NCBI RefSeq assembly: GCF_910584445.1
Contig: NZ_CAJUBO010000005.1
Span: 1 to 64,000 of the forward strand
Length of the DNA: 64,000 bases
Origin: an uncultured Desulfovibrio sp.
GTDB lineage: Bacteria > Desulfobacterota > Desulfovibrionia > Desulfovibrionales > Desulfovibrionaceae
Reading direction: 5' to 3'
Part shown: positions 20,229 to 28,460 of the stretch, piece after piece
Layout: every line of letters starts with the position of its first letter
Position numbering within the stretch: position 1 is the first letter of the stretch
Notes under the pieces: model-generated
Told to the model about the DNA's origin: nothing
The model's input: only the letters and a program-made list of their open reading frames with translations
The model's database searches: none
Made by a program: the position numbers and the translations under genes

Positions 20229-20274
20229 CGACGCCCCGGCCCAGAGCGATTTCGCACGGAAATTGCACAAACAT

Positions 20275-20318
20275 TCTGGCGGATGCGGGAGCGGACGCCC
20301 GCAAAAAATGCTCTAGGC
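20275..20318. repeat. Intergenic repeat, 'TCTGGCGGATGCGGGAGCGG' family, copy 2
   Basis: TCTGGCGGATGCGGGAGCGG, then ACGCCCGC, then AAAAAATGCTCTAGG. Identical over the first 20 bases to 5101-5120, and more compact than that copy because it lacks the roughly 35-base insertion before the AAATGCTCTA box. Confidence 0.75.
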
Positions 20319-20365
20319 TCAGACCTCATTAAACTCCGTTATGGTTTCTCCAGTGCGGAAAAGAG

Positions 20366-20423
20366 GTTTTTCCGCTGGCCGCCCGAAGCGGAGCGAAGGG
20401 CGGGGGCTGTCGCCGCAAGGATC
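20366..20423. repeat. Repeat 'GGCGGGGGCTGTCGCC', copy 2
   Basis: TTTTTCCGCTGGCCGCCC, GAAGCGGAGCGAAGGGC, then GGGGGCTGTCGCC and GCAAGGATCC. It matches the unit at 8901-8952 that has become the end of the lacI-type gene. Confidence 0.7.
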
Positions 20424-20436
20424 CTAAAAAATAAGA

Positions 20437-20534
20437 TTTTTTTGTGCTGGCAAGGAAGTGGACGATTTTGGGAGGGAGTGTACTTAAGTACATGACCGAC
20501 AAAAATCGCCCAGTGACGCCGCCAGCACAAAAAA
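20437..20534. repeat. Nested inverted repeat (about 98 bases), possible structured or mobile unit
   Basis: Outer arms TTTTTTGTGCTGGC and GCCAGCACAAAAAA pair over 14 bases; an inner CGATTTT (20463-20469) pairs with AAAATCG (20502-20508); at the centre is a perfect 14-base palindrome, TGTACTTAAGTACA (20479-20492). Three concentric pairings in 98 bases indicate selection for a fold at DNA or RNA level. The right arm ends in a T-rich unit shared with 45339-45369. Confidence 0.65.
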
Positions 20535-20560
20535 GGCTGTTTTTGACGGATGATTGTGGC
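20529..20560 (+). repeat. Repeat unit 'AAGGCTGTTTTTGACGGA', copy 1
   Basis: AAAAAGGCTGTTTTTGACGG, then ATGATTGTGGC. The reverse complement of 45339-45369 matches over 31 bases with two or three differences. Confidence 0.65.
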
Positions 20561-20663
20561 ATTGCATAAGCTGCCGCAGCCCAGGCCAGCAGCCACATCA
20601 ATAGGTCCAGACTCTAAAGAACAGCAGCCTCCTTCCGATAAGTCAGAGAGAAGGAGTACTCCC

Positions 20664-21287
20664 ATGCCACGTTTTCCGCACATCCTGTCTTGCCATATGT
20701 GCCTTGCGCTGTGCCTCGGTTTCGGGTCCGGAGTGGCCCTGGCCGCGTCCGCCGCGCAGGGTACGGGTTATGACTCCGTGCCGGCGGCCGTTGCCGCGCC
20801 CTCCCGACAGAACGTCGCGCCCCTGCCGCCGCAGCTCCCGGCCTATTTGCCCAACGGCGCCGTCAACCTCGACGAGGCCTGGGTCCAGGACGGGGGCGCG
20901 CGCCTCTACTGGAACACGCTGCTCGTCCCGCGCCAGTTGAAAATGGCGGGCGCCACCTGGATCGACCCCGCGCTCACGCCCCAACTGCTGGCGCCTCCGG
21001 CGAAAACGGCCCCGCCCAGGCGGTGGAAGCCGCGCCGCAAGGCCGCGCCCAAATCGGTGGTGACCGTCAAGGCTCCGGAGGGCGCCGGTTCCACGGCGCT
21101 CATCTGCGTGCCCGCCGCTCCGGGCCTGCTCCCGCTGCCGTTCCCCACAACGGCGAAGGCCGCAGCGCCCGCCGCGCCCACGGCCCCGGCGGAACCCGCC
21201 AAGGCGTCCCCGACGCCCCCGACCGCGCCCGCGACGCCCACCGCCCAGGCGCCCACCATGCCGGTTCCCGCGCCGCCGCTTCAGTAA
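20664..21287 (+). CDS. Secreted Pro/Ala-rich protein of unknown function
   Basis: A 207-residue protein with a signal peptide at about 1-28 (hydrophobic core '[19 protein letters not shown]'). A middle section (about 55-110) has folded-looking sequence, '[20 protein letters not shown]' and '[20 protein letters not shown]', followed by a very basic patch '[15 protein letters not shown]' and a Pro/Ala/Thr tail of about 60 residues. I recognise no family. The tail looks like a periplasm- or wall-spanning linker, and the basic patch could contact peptidoglycan or lipopolysaccharide (inference). AGAAGGAG precedes ATG 20664 by 8 bases. It is monocistronic, with a terminator just after the stop. Confidence 0.7.
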   Translation: MPRFPHILSCHMCLALCLGFGSGVALAASAAQGTGYDSVPAAVAAPSRQNVAPLPPQLPAYLPNGAVNLDEAWVQDGGARLYWNTLLVPRQLKMAGATWIDPALTPQLLAPPAKTAPPRRWKPRRKAAPKSVVTVKAPEGAGSTALICVPAAPGLLPLPFPTTAKAAAPAAPTAPAEPAKASPTPPTAPATPTAQAPTMPVPAPPLQ

Positions 21288-21300
21288 ACCCGGCTCCTCT

Positions 21301-21323
21301 CCCGCGCTTGACGCGGGTCTTTT
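21301..21323 (+). terminator. Short hairpin terminator after the Pro/Ala-rich gene
   Basis: CCCGCG pairs with CGCGGG around CTTGA, followed by TCTTTT. The loop and right arm also hold the -35 box of the next promoter, so the element may do double duty. Confidence 0.55.
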
Positions 21324-21336
21324 GGCCGTGTATGTA
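21308..21336 (+). promoter_or_regulatory. Likely sigma-70 promoter of the rpmH operon
   Basis: TTGACG (21308-21313), a 17-base spacer, then TATGTA (21331-21336), about 130 bases before rpmH. The -35 box matches five of six positions; the -10 box is weaker (three of six). Confidence 0.45.
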
Positions 21337-21464
21337 GCCACATTCGGCACAATGCCAACGCGCGAACCGACGCCGCCCTTCCCGTGCGCGGGAAGGCCCT
21401 GTCACGCCGGAAACAGCCGGCCTGCGCGCCTCTCACATACTTCATACTCCAAGGGGAGCACGCC

Positions 21465-21599
21465 ATGAAAAGGACCTATCAGCCGAGCAAGATCCGCCGT
21501 GCCCGCACGCACGGTTTTCGCGCGCGCATGGCTACGCCCGGCGGCCGCGCCGTCATCCGCCGCCGCCGCGCCAAGGGCCGCAAGCGCCTGAGCGCCTGA
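21465..21599 (+). CDS. rpmH: 50S ribosomal protein L34
   Basis: The 44-residue L34 protein of the large ribosomal subunit: '[20 protein letters not shown]' to 'GRKRLSA', canonical in length and sequence. AAGGGGAG precedes the ATG by 7 bases. First gene of the conserved rpmH-rnpA-yidD-yidC-jag-mnmE order. In many bacteria dnaA and the origin lie just upstream; here the upstream gene is the Pro/Ala-rich protein, so this cluster is not visibly at the origin. Confidence 0.98.
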   Translation: MKRTYQPSKIRRARTHGFRARMATPGGRAVIRRRRAKGRKRLSA

Positions 21600-21630
21600 G
21601 TTCCGCCGCACTGTTCCGGGAGAAGATCCG

Positions 21631-22053
21631 TTGCGGCCGGCCGCACACCGCGTCCCGTCCCGGGGCTATCCCAAGGGGGCGAGAGTCCGCCGCAGGGCGG
21701 AGTTCACCGTCTGCTACGAACACGGCCGCCGCTTGCACAGCGCGCATTTTCTGCTTTTTCTGCTGCCGCGCGCAGACGGGCATGGCCGGACGGGCATGGC
21801 GGTTTCCCGCAAGGTGGGAAACGCGGTGATGCGCAATCGCGTCAAGCGGCTCCTGCGGGAATTTTTCCGCCTCCATGCGGAGGAGTTGCCCCGCGCTGAT
21901 GTGGTGGCTGTCGCCAAGCGTCATGCCGGACAGGCGGGGCTGGATCTGACGGCCGTGACCGGGGAGCTTCTGCCGCTGCTGGGCGCACGCCCACCCCGCG
22001 CGGCACAGGGTCCGCGCGCCCGCGGCAGGCGCCCGTCCGCGCCGGAGAACTAG
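21631..22053 (+). CDS. rnpA: Ribonuclease P protein component
   Basis: A 140-residue basic protein that binds the catalytic RNase P RNA for tRNA 5' maturation. The signature '[20 protein letters not shown]' (RNR motif) and '[17 protein letters not shown]' are intact. The start is TTG at 21631, set by CGGGAGAAG 6 bases upstream; no ATG lies before the conserved region. The first 17 residues and the last 25 ('[21 protein letters not shown]') are low-complexity extensions. It lies 31 bases after rpmH and 5 bases before yidD. Confidence 0.95.
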   Translation: MRPAAHRVPSRGYPKGARVRRRAEFTVCYEHGRRLHSAHFLLFLLPRADGHGRTGMAVSRKVGNAVMRNRVKRLLREFFRLHAEELPRADVVAVAKRHAGQAGLDLTAVTGELLPLLGARPPRAAQGPRARGRRPSAPEN

Positions 22054-22058
22054 GCGCC

Positions 22059-22322
22059 GTGGCCGGTATCGTCCGCAGGATCTGCATCCTGCCGATTCGC
22101 CTGTATCAATGCTGCATTTCGCCACTCTTGCCGCCGGCCTGCCGCTTCACTCCCACCTGCTCCGCCTATGCCGCCGAGGCCATTTTGCGCCACGGCATCG
22201 TGCGCGGCAGCTGGCTGGCCCTGCGGCGACTTGCGCGCTGCCACCCCTGGGGCGGTTCGGGGTATGACCCGGTGCCGCCCCCCAGACGTCGCCCTGGCGA
22301 CCCGCCTTCGTCCGAGGAGTAG
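22059..22322 (+). CDS. yidD: Membrane protein insertion efficiency factor YidD
   Basis: An 87-residue peripheral membrane protein that helps YidC insert membrane proteins. The family motifs '[20 protein letters not shown]', '[12 protein letters not shown]' and '[17 protein letters not shown]' are all present, including the three conserved Cys. Start GTG 22059 is fixed by the 5-base gap after rnpA and by the family N-terminus. Ends 8 bases before yidC. Confidence 0.95.
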   Translation: MAGIVRRICILPIRLYQCCISPLLPPACRFTPTCSAYAAEAILRHGIVRGSWLALRRLARCHPWGGSGYDPVPPPRRRPGDPPSSEE

Positions 22323-22330
22323 GCTTTTCC

Positions 22331-24001
22331 ATGCAGGACAACAAAAATCTCATTCTTGCCATCGTTCTTTGCCTCATCATCCTTTTCGGCTGGGGCCATG
22401 TGGCCGAATACATGGGCTGGGCGCCCAAGCCCGATCCCGCCCAGATGGCGCAGCGGGAGGAAGCCGCCCGCAAGGAGGCGGAAAAGGCCGAAGCGCGCAA
22501 GGCGGAAGCGGCGCGCACCGCCACCCTGCCGACCTTCACCCCCTCGGCCGGGCGCGACATCACCGTGGCGTCGCCGCTCTATGAGGCGGTGCTCCATACC
22601 GGGGGGGGCACCCTGCGCTCCTTCCGGCTCAGGAAATATCAGGCCGGCCTTGCGCCGGATTCGCCGCTGGTCAACCTGGTGGACGAGCGCACGGCCGCCG
22701 TGGCGCCCCTGGGCCTCGTCATCAACAGCCAGCCCTCCTGGAGCACCGGCCAATGGGCGCTGGAAGGCGCTGACGGCCTGAAGCTCGACGCCGGGCAGCA
22801 GGGCACCCTGCGCCTCACGGGCATGGTGGACAATCTGCGCGTGACCCGCGAGCTGACCTTCAGCGCGGATTCCTATCTCATCAGGGAAAAGATCCGGCTC
22901 ATCAATACCGGCGACCAGGCCCGCAGCGTGCGCGTGGCGGCCACATCCGCCCTGGACGCCAGCAACGCCTCGGGCAGCCAGTACGATTCCATGCGCGTCG
23001 CCTGGGACGATGACGGCAGCGTGGATGAGGAATCCTCCAGCAAGACCCTGGGCACCACCGGCGTCCAGGCCAGCGGCAAGATCTACTGGGCCGGTCCCAT
23101 GAGCACCTATTTCCTCGCCGCCGTCATTCCCGGCAACCCGGACGGCGTCACGGTCAAGGGACTCATGCAGAACACGGTCTATCGCGCCGCCGTGGAAGAG
23201 CCGGAATGCCTGCTCGCCCCCGGCGAGGAGCGGGAGCTTTCCGTCTCCTACTGGTTCGGTCCCAAGGTGCGTTCCGAACTGACCGCCGTTTCCGACCAGC
23301 TGGCCCTCAGCATCCAGCTCGGCTTTTTCAGCATCATCGCCAAGGGCCTGCTCTGGCTGCTGGAATTCTTCTACGGCTTTGTCCACAACTGGGGCGTTGC
23401 CATCATCTTCCTCACCCTGCTCATCAAGGCCGTGTTCTGGCCGCTCACGGCCAAGAGCTACGCCTCCATGGAAAAGATGAAGCAGCTCCAGCCCATGATG
23501 CTGGCTATCCGTGAGAAGTACAAGAACAACAAGGAAGAGATGAACAAGGAGGTCATGGCGCTCTACAAGACCTATGGCGTCAACCCCGCCAGCGGCTGTG
23601 TGCCCATCCTCATCCAGCTGCCGGTCTTCTTCGGCCTCTACCAGGCCCTGCTGACGTCCATCGCGCTCCGGCACGCCTCCTTCATCACCTACCTGCCGGG
23701 CACGGACATCCTCTGGCTCGCCGACCTCTCGGCCAAGGACCCGCTCTACATCACCCCCATCATCATGGGCGTGACCATGTTCCTCCAGCAGCGCATGAGT
23801 CCGCCCCCGGCCGATCCCATGCAGCAGAAGATCATGCTCTTTCTGCCGCTCATCTTCACGGTGCTCTTTCTCAACTTCCCGTCGGGCCTCGTGCTCTACT
23901 GGCTGGTGAACAATATCCTCTCCATCTTCCAGCAGTGGCTCATGATGCGGAAGACCAAAACCGGCGGCAAGGCCCACCAGGGCACGCCCGCCGCAAAATA
24001 G
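22331..24001 (+). CDS. yidC: Membrane protein insertase YidC
   Basis: A 556-residue inner-membrane insertase. Residues 1-25 are the first span ('LILAIVLCLIILFGWGHVAEY'), residues 30-330 the large periplasmic domain of Gram-negative YidC, and residues 335-540 the five-span insertase core ('HNWGVAIIFLTLLIKAVFWP', 'QLPVFFGLYQALLTS', 'PSGLVLYWLVNNILSI'). The conserved core Lys/Arg ('LTAKSYASMEKMKQLQPMM') is present. A basic tail follows. The length is that of proteobacterial YidC. It is flanked by yidD and jag. Confidence 0.97.
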   Translation: MQDNKNLILAIVLCLIILFGWGHVAEYMGWAPKPDPAQMAQREEAARKEAEKAEARKAEAARTATLPTFTPSAGRDITVASPLYEAVLHTGGGTLRSFRLRKYQAGLAPDSPLVNLVDERTAAVAPLGLVINSQPSWSTGQWALEGADGLKLDAGQQGTLRLTGMVDNLRVTRELTFSADSYLIREKIRLINTGDQARSVRVAATSALDASNASGSQYDSMRVAWDDDGSVDEESSSKTLGTTGVQASGKIYWAGPMSTYFLAAVIPGNPDGVTVKGLMQNTVYRAAVEEPECLLAPGEERELSVSYWFGPKVRSELTAVSDQLALSIQLGFFSIIAKGLLWLLEFFYGFVHNWGVAIIFLTLLIKAVFWPLTAKSYASMEKMKQLQPMMLAIREKYKNNKEEMNKEVMALYKTYGVNPASGCVPILIQLPVFFGLYQALLTSIALRHASFITYLPGTDILWLADLSAKDPLYITPIIMGVTMFLQQRMSPPPADPMQQKIMLFLPLIFTVLFLNFPSGLVLYWLVNNILSIFQQWLMMRKTKTGGKAHQGTPAAK

Positions 24002-24040
24002 CGATGAGGCACGGCGCAAGCCGTTCCGGCGAGGCTTGAC

Positions 24041-25174
24041 ATGGACGGATTCAAGGAATTCCAGGGCAAGGACCTGGACAGCGCCATAGCGGAAGCCTGC
24101 GGCTATTTCGACACGCCGCGGGAACGTCTGGAAATCGAGATCGTGCAGGATGCCAAGAGCGGCATCTTCGGCATCGTGGGCGCGCGCAAGGCCAAGGTGC
24201 GCGCCCGGCGCGCCCAGCTGCGCGAAGCGGTGGAAAGCGTCCTCGGCCCCAGGGGCGGCCAGCGCGCCGACGCATCTCCGCACGAGGACGGCGCGGGCGC
24301 CGAACGGCGCGCCCGGCGCGAACCGCCGCAGGAAGGCGAAAGCCGCGCCGCGCCCAGAAAACCGCGCGCGGGGCGGCGCCCGGCCAGGGCCGAAGCCCGC
24401 ACGCCGGATCAGGAGGCGCCCACGCCTCCTGCCGACCTTCCGGCCACGACGCCGCCGGCCGAGGCAAAGCCCGCCGGGGAGCGCCCGGCGGAAACGGCGA
24501 CCGCAACGCCCGCCGCGGGCGGCAACCGCAGGGCGGGAGGGCGCCCGCGTTCCGCGCCGCAGGCGGCTCCGGCCGCCGCGACGGAGCGGGAACACGCGCC
24601 CGCGGCGTCCCCTGCGCCGGCGCCCGGGCTTCAGCACGCCCATGAACTCGACGCCGACGACGCGCCGGAAGGACTGCCGCGCACGCCCCTCGAGGAGCTG
24701 GACCCCCAGCGGCTCCAGCGCCTCACCGAAGAGACCGTCAAGGAACTGGTGCGCCCCATCACCGGCGGCCAGGTGCCGGTCTCGGTACGCGTGGAGGACG
24801 GCCGCGTGCGCGCCAATGTGGACTGGAGCGGCGATGCCGGCCTGCTCATCGGCCGTGAGGGGCAGACCCTGGCGGCGCTTCAGTATCTGGCCTCGCGCAT
24901 GGTTTCCCACGGCATGGATGCCGCCGTGCGCGTCCAGCTGGATATCGGCGACTACCGCCTGCGCCAGGACGAGAAATTGCGCTCCCTGGCCCTGAGTCTG
25001 GCCGAAAAAGCCCGCGCCACGGGGCGCGCCTATTCCACGCGTCCGCTGTCCTCCTACCATCGGCGCATCATCCACCTTTGCCTTCAGGATGCGGAGGACC
25101 TGCAGACCCGGAGTTCCGGAGACGGTCCCCTGAAACGGGTGATCATCGCACGCCGCAAGCCCGAAGACGCGTAA
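24041..25174 (+). CDS. jag: Jag / KhpB-type RNA-binding protein with an enlarged linker
   Basis: A 377-residue cytosolic RNA-binding protein. Residues 1-52 are the Jag N-terminal domain ('FKEFQGKDLDSAIAEACGYF', 'EIEIVQDAKSGIFGIVGARKA'), residues 225-305 a KH domain ('VSVRVEDGRVRANVDWSGDA', 'LIGREGQTLAALQYLASRMV'), and residues 312-375 an R3H domain ('LALSLAEKARATGRAYSTRP', 'SSYHRRIIHLCL'). The linker between 55 and 220 is an Arg/Ala/Pro/Glu-rich low-complexity stretch much longer than in Firmicute Jag. It lies between yidC and mnmE. Role in RNA or cell-envelope regulation inferred from the family. Confidence 0.92.
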   Translation: MDGFKEFQGKDLDSAIAEACGYFDTPRERLEIEIVQDAKSGIFGIVGARKAKVRARRAQLREAVESVLGPRGGQRADASPHEDGAGAERRARREPPQEGESRAAPRKPRAGRRPARAEARTPDQEAPTPPADLPATTPPAEAKPAGERPAETATATPAAGGNRRAGGRPRSAPQAAPAAATEREHAPAASPAPAPGLQHAHELDADDAPEGLPRTPLEELDPQRLQRLTEETVKELVRPITGGQVPVSVRVEDGRVRANVDWSGDAGLLIGREGQTLAALQYLASRMVSHGMDAAVRVQLDIGDYRLRQDEKLRSLALSLAEKARATGRAYSTRPLSSYHRRIIHLCLQDAEDLQTRSSGDGPLKRVIIARRKPEDA

Positions 25175-25198
25175 CCCGGCCCGTTGCCGGAGGGCGCC

Positions 25199-26620
25199 AT
25201 GAGCACCATCGCCGCCATAGCCACGCCCCCGGGGTCCGGGGGGATCGGCATCGTGCGTCTTTCCGGACCCAGGGCCAAGGAAGTGCTGGCGCGCGTCTTT
25301 CTTTCCCATTCGCCCGATTTCGAGAATTTCCGGCCCTGGCGCCTGCACCGGGGGCGCATGCTGGACAGGCACGGTGAAGAGCTGGACGATGTGCTGGCTG
25401 TTTTCATGCCCGGCCCCCGCACCTTCACCGGCGAGGACATGGCGGAACTCCACTGCCATGGCGGCCCGTTCCTGCTCCAGGCCGCCCTCGAGAGCGTGCT
25501 CTGCCTCGGCGCGCGCCAGGCGGAGCGCGGCGAATTTTCGCGCCGCGCCTTCCGTAACGGCAGGATGGACCTCAGCCAGGCCGAGGCCGTGGCCGAACTC
25601 ATCGGCGCCACCTCGCGCGAGGCCGTGCGCCTCGGACTCAATCGCCTTGACGGCCAGCTGGGGCGCCAGACCGTGGCGCTCCGCGAAGAGCTGGAAGACC
25701 TGCGCGCCCATGCCTGCCTGGGCGTGGACTTTCCGGACGATGAAGTCCCCGCCCTGGCTCCGGACGCCTTCGCCAGCGCCGTGGAGGGCGTGGCGGCCTC
25801 GGTGCGGCGGCTGCTCGCGGGCAAGCGCCGCGCCCGGCTCATGCAGGAAGGCGCGCTGACCGTCCTCGTGGGAGCGGCCAATGCGGGCAAGTCCAGCCTG
25901 CTCAATGCCCTGCTTGGCCGGGAGCGGGCGCTCGTCACGGACATTCCGGGCACCACGCGCGACTTTCTTGAAGAGCGGTGCGATCTCGAGGGGCTTCCCG
26001 TGCGCCTGGTGGACACGGCGGGGCTGCGGACCGCGCGGGACGGCGCCGACGCGGACCCTGTGGAGGCGCTGGGCATGGCCCTGACGCGCGACAGGCTGGG
26101 CGCGGCGGACCTGCTCCTCGTGGTCCTGGACGGCGCGCGGCTCGGCGAGGCGGGCGCCCGGGCAACGACCTGTCCGGACCCGGTCACGGCGGAGATCCTT
26201 GCTCTGGCGGCCCATGCCGGGGTGCCCCCCCTGCTCGTCTGGAACAAGTGCGATCTCTGCGCGCCGGACGCCCCGGACAGCTGGCCCCCGCGCTGGGGGC
26301 GCCACCTTCCGGCGTGCATGGTCAGCGCCACCACCGGCGCCCATGTGGAGGAGCTTGCCCGGCTTGCGCGCAGGCAGCTGCTGGAGGACGCGGTCCCCGG
26401 CGACGGCGCCCTCGCGCCCAATGCCCGGCAGGCGCTGGCTCTGGAGCGCGCGCTGGAAGAGCTGGAGGCGCTCTCCGCCGACATCGCGGCCGGTCAGCCC
26501 CACGACTGCTGCCTGGCCCGCCTGGACACGGCGGCGGCGGCACTGGGCGAGGTCACGGGACTCGGCACGGCCGCCGAGGTACTGGACCGGGTTTTCGAGC
26601 ACTTTTGCATCGGCAAGTGA
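25199..26620 (+). CDS. mnmE: tRNA modification GTPase MnmE (TrmE)
   Basis: A 473-residue GTPase that, with MnmG, adds the carboxymethylaminomethyl group to wobble U34 of tRNAs. N-terminal folate-binding domain 'IAAIATPPGSGGIGIVRLSG'; G-domain P loop 'GAANAGKSSLLNAL' and switch 'DIPGTTRDFLEE'; 'DTAGLR' and 'NKCD' boxes; C-terminal 'CIGK' whose Cys is the conserved catalytic-loop residue. ATG 25199 follows GGAGGGC by 3 bases; the family starts exactly here. It ends 2 bases before the exonuclease gene. Confidence 0.97.
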   Translation: MSTIAAIATPPGSGGIGIVRLSGPRAKEVLARVFLSHSPDFENFRPWRLHRGRMLDRHGEELDDVLAVFMPGPRTFTGEDMAELHCHGGPFLLQAALESVLCLGARQAERGEFSRRAFRNGRMDLSQAEAVAELIGATSREAVRLGLNRLDGQLGRQTVALREELEDLRAHACLGVDFPDDEVPALAPDAFASAVEGVAASVRRLLAGKRRARLMQEGALTVLVGAANAGKSSLLNALLGRERALVTDIPGTTRDFLEERCDLEGLPVRLVDTAGLRTARDGADADPVEALGMALTRDRLGAADLLLVVLDGARLGEAGARATTCPDPVTAEILALAAHAGVPPLLVWNKCDLCAPDAPDSWPPRWGRHLPACMVSATTGAHVEELARLARRQLLEDAVPGDGALAPNARQALALERALEELEALSADIAAGQPHDCCLARLDTAAAALGEVTGLGTAAEVLDRVFEHFCIGK

Positions 26621-26622
26621 CC

Positions 26623-27267
26623 ATGGACCTCTCCGCGCTCAGCCGCCGCCCCAGCAGCGAAGAAATCAACGCCATGCCCCTGCGCCATTACGAGGGTCCG
26701 GTGGAGGTGGTCCGCACCGCCGAAGGCTGGGCCAGGGCCGAGGCGGACATGCGCCGCGACGGCATCCTCGGCTTTGACACGGAGACGCGGCCCACCTTTC
26801 GCAAGGGCAAGCTCAACGCGCCCTCGCTTATCCAGATTGCCACGGCGGGCACGGTCTATCTCATCCAGCTTGCGTGGCTGCCCTTTGGAGCGGCCTGCGC
26901 CGCCCTGCTCGCCTCCCCGGACATTATCAAGGCCGGCGTCAGCATTGGCGACGACATGCGCGCGCTGGCCCGGCTGCATCCGTTCACGCCCGCGGGTCTG
27001 GTGGATCTCGGCCAGGTGGCCCGCGCGCACCGGCTCCCCAATCAGGGGCTGCGGACCCTGGCGGCCAGCCTGTTCGGCTGGCGCATCTCCAAGGGGTCGC
27101 AATGCTCCAACTGGAGCCTCATGGAGCTGAGCCACCGGCAGATAGAATACGCCGCCACCGATGCCTGGATCGGCCGCTGCATCTACCTCCGGCTGCGCGA
27201 ACTGGGGCTTGCCGACGGCAGCGCCTGCGATGCGGCCGCCCGGAAACGGCGGGGTCCCGGCGCGTGA
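26623..27267 (+). CDS. 3'-5' exonuclease, RNase D-like DEDDy domain
   Basis: A 214-residue protein with all four acidic motifs: 'GFDTETRPTF' (D-x-E), 'KAGVSIGDDMRAL' and 'VDLGQVARAH' (D), and 'IEYAATDAWIGRCIYL' (Y-x3-D). The core alone, without HRDC domains, is the size of stand-alone RNase D-like or WRN-like exonucleases and probably trims structured RNA 3' ends. It follows mnmE at 2 bases and overlaps the CofD-like gene by four (GTGA), so it shares their transcript. RNA substrate inferred from the tRNA-processing neighbours. Confidence 0.85.
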   Translation: MDLSALSRRPSSEEINAMPLRHYEGPVEVVRTAEGWARAEADMRRDGILGFDTETRPTFRKGKLNAPSLIQIATAGTVYLIQLAWLPFGAACAALLASPDIIKAGVSIGDDMRALARLHPFTPAGLVDLGQVARAHRLPNQGLRTLAASLFGWRISKGSQCSNWSLMELSHRQIEYAATDAWIGRCIYLRLRELGLADGSACDAAARKRRGPGA

Positions 27268-28460
27268 GCCTGCCTCGCCACGACGCGCCCCCCCGGGATA
27301 CGGGCACGGACGCGCGTCCGCTCTTCTTTTCCGGCGGCACGGCCCTGCGCGAGACCAGCCGCGCCCTTGCCCGGCGCACCCGCCATTCCGTCCACCTGCT
27401 CACCACCTTCGATTCCGGCGGCAGCTCCGCCGCCCTGCGCCGCGCCTTCGCCATGCCCGCCGTGGGCGACATCCGCAACCGTCTCGTGGCCCTGGCCGAC
27501 GACACCGCCGTGCCCCCCGCGGCGCTTGCGTTCTTTGTCCGGCGCCTGCCGCCGGAAGGCGATGCCGACGAACTGCGCGCGTCCCTGGCCGCGCTCGGCC
27601 TGGCGGGGCATCCCGTCTGGCGTGACATGCCCGAAGTCTACGCGCGGGCATTCCGTCTCCACCTCGGCTGTTTTCTCCGGCGCATGCCCCCCACGTTCGA
27701 GCCGCGCCTCGCCTGCCTGGGCAACCTGCTGCTGGCGGGCGGCTATCTGCGCCACAAACGCGACCTGACGCCCCCCATCGCGCTCTTCAGCCGCCTGCTC
27801 GGCGTCCGGGGCACGGTCCTGCCCACGGTGGACGAGAGCCTCCACCTGGCCGCCGAGCTGGAGGACGGCAGCCGCGTGGTGGGACAGCACCATTTCAAGT
27901 CGCTCCCGAGTCCCGTGGCCCGGCTCCTGCTCACTGTCCACGAGCCTGACCGTCAGGGAGCGGACGCCGGAACGCCCGGCGCCTCCACGCCCTGCCGCCC
28001 GCGGCTTTCCGCCATGGCCGCCGAACATCTGCGCGCGGCCGATGCCATCTGCTACCCCATGGGCAGCTTTTATTCGAGCGTGCTGGCAAACCTGCTGCCC
28101 AGCGGGGTGGGCAGGGCCGTGGCCGCGCGCTCCTGCCCCAAGGTCTTCATCCCCAACACGGGAACAGACGCGGAACTGCGCGGCCTCAGCGTGGCCGGCC
28201 AGGTGGCGGCCATCCTGCGCGCATTGAGGCAGGACGCGCCCGGGGCGCGTACGGACGAGCTGCTGGATCTGGTCCTCGTCGACAGCCGCCACGGCCGCTA
28301 CGAAGGCGGCCTCGGCCCGGAGGTCCGGCGTGAGATCGAAGCCATGGGCGTCCGTCTGGAAGACCGGGACATGATCCGGGAGGCCGAACCCTGCCGCCAT
28401 GATCCGGAAGCCGTGGCCTCCCTGATGCTGGAGATCTGCGCCCGGCGGAGTCCGGCGTGA
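27264..28460 (+). CDS. CofD-like / YvcK-like protein
   Basis: A 398-residue cytosolic protein of the CofD/YvcK fold. The N-terminal 'FFSGGTALRETSRALARR', 'TTFDSGGSSAALRRAF' and 'AVGDIRNRLVALA' match the Gly-rich nucleotide-binding loops of the family, and 'AICYPMGSFYSSVLANLLPS' with 'KVFIPNTGTDAEL' the second half. CofD itself makes F420 and YvcK binds UDP-sugars; no F420 genes are here, so neither role can be claimed. Related 'CofD-like' proteins are known in this bacterial group. GTG 27264 overlaps the preceding stop, and its stop overlaps the next start (GTGA), so three genes are coupled. Confidence 0.75.
   Translation: MSLPRHDAPPRDTGTDARPLFFSGGTALRETSRALARRTRHSVHLLTTFDSGGSSAALRRAFAMPAVGDIRNRLVALADDTAVPPAALAFFVRRLPPEGDADELRASLAALGLAGHPVWRDMPEVYARAFRLHLGCFLRRMPPTFEPRLACLGNLLLAGGYLRHKRDLTPPIALFSRLLGVRGTVLPTVDESLHLAAELEDGSRVVGQHHFKSLPSPVARLLLTVHEPDRQGADAGTPGASTPCRPRLSAMAAEHLRAADAICYPMGSFYSSVLANLLPSGVGRAVAARSCPKVFIPNTGTDAELRGLSVAGQVAAILRALRQDAPGARTDELLDLVLVDSRHGRYEGGLGPEVRREIEAMGVRLEDRDMIREAEPCRHDPEAVASLMLEICARRSPA

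Larger units (their letters stand above)
20229..20663. other. 435-base repeat block without a gene
   Basis: Four repeat units lie end to end: the GGCGGATGCGGG family (20275-20318), the GGCGGGGGCTGTCGCC family (20366-20423), a nested inverted repeat (20437-20534) and a TTTTTGACGG unit (20529-20560). Short frames that cross them are not credible genes. Just before the next gene the sequence AGAAGGAG gives its ribosome site. Confidence 0.7.

Noticed and set aside
20434..20540. CRISPR-like repeat block
   Set aside because: No regularly spaced identical repeats or unique spacers; the units are nested inverted repeats.
20339..20683. Small minus-strand frames between 20329 and 20683
   Set aside because: They translate repeat units; part of the same peptide pattern appears where the repeat recurs near 8900, in different contexts.
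22166..26602. 1478-codon minus-strand frame
   Set aside because: Antisense of yidC, jag and mnmE; composition artefact.
21465..26620. Replication origin near the rpmH cluster
   Set aside because: No dnaA gene and no cluster of DnaA-box-like 9-mers seen upstream of rpmH in this window.
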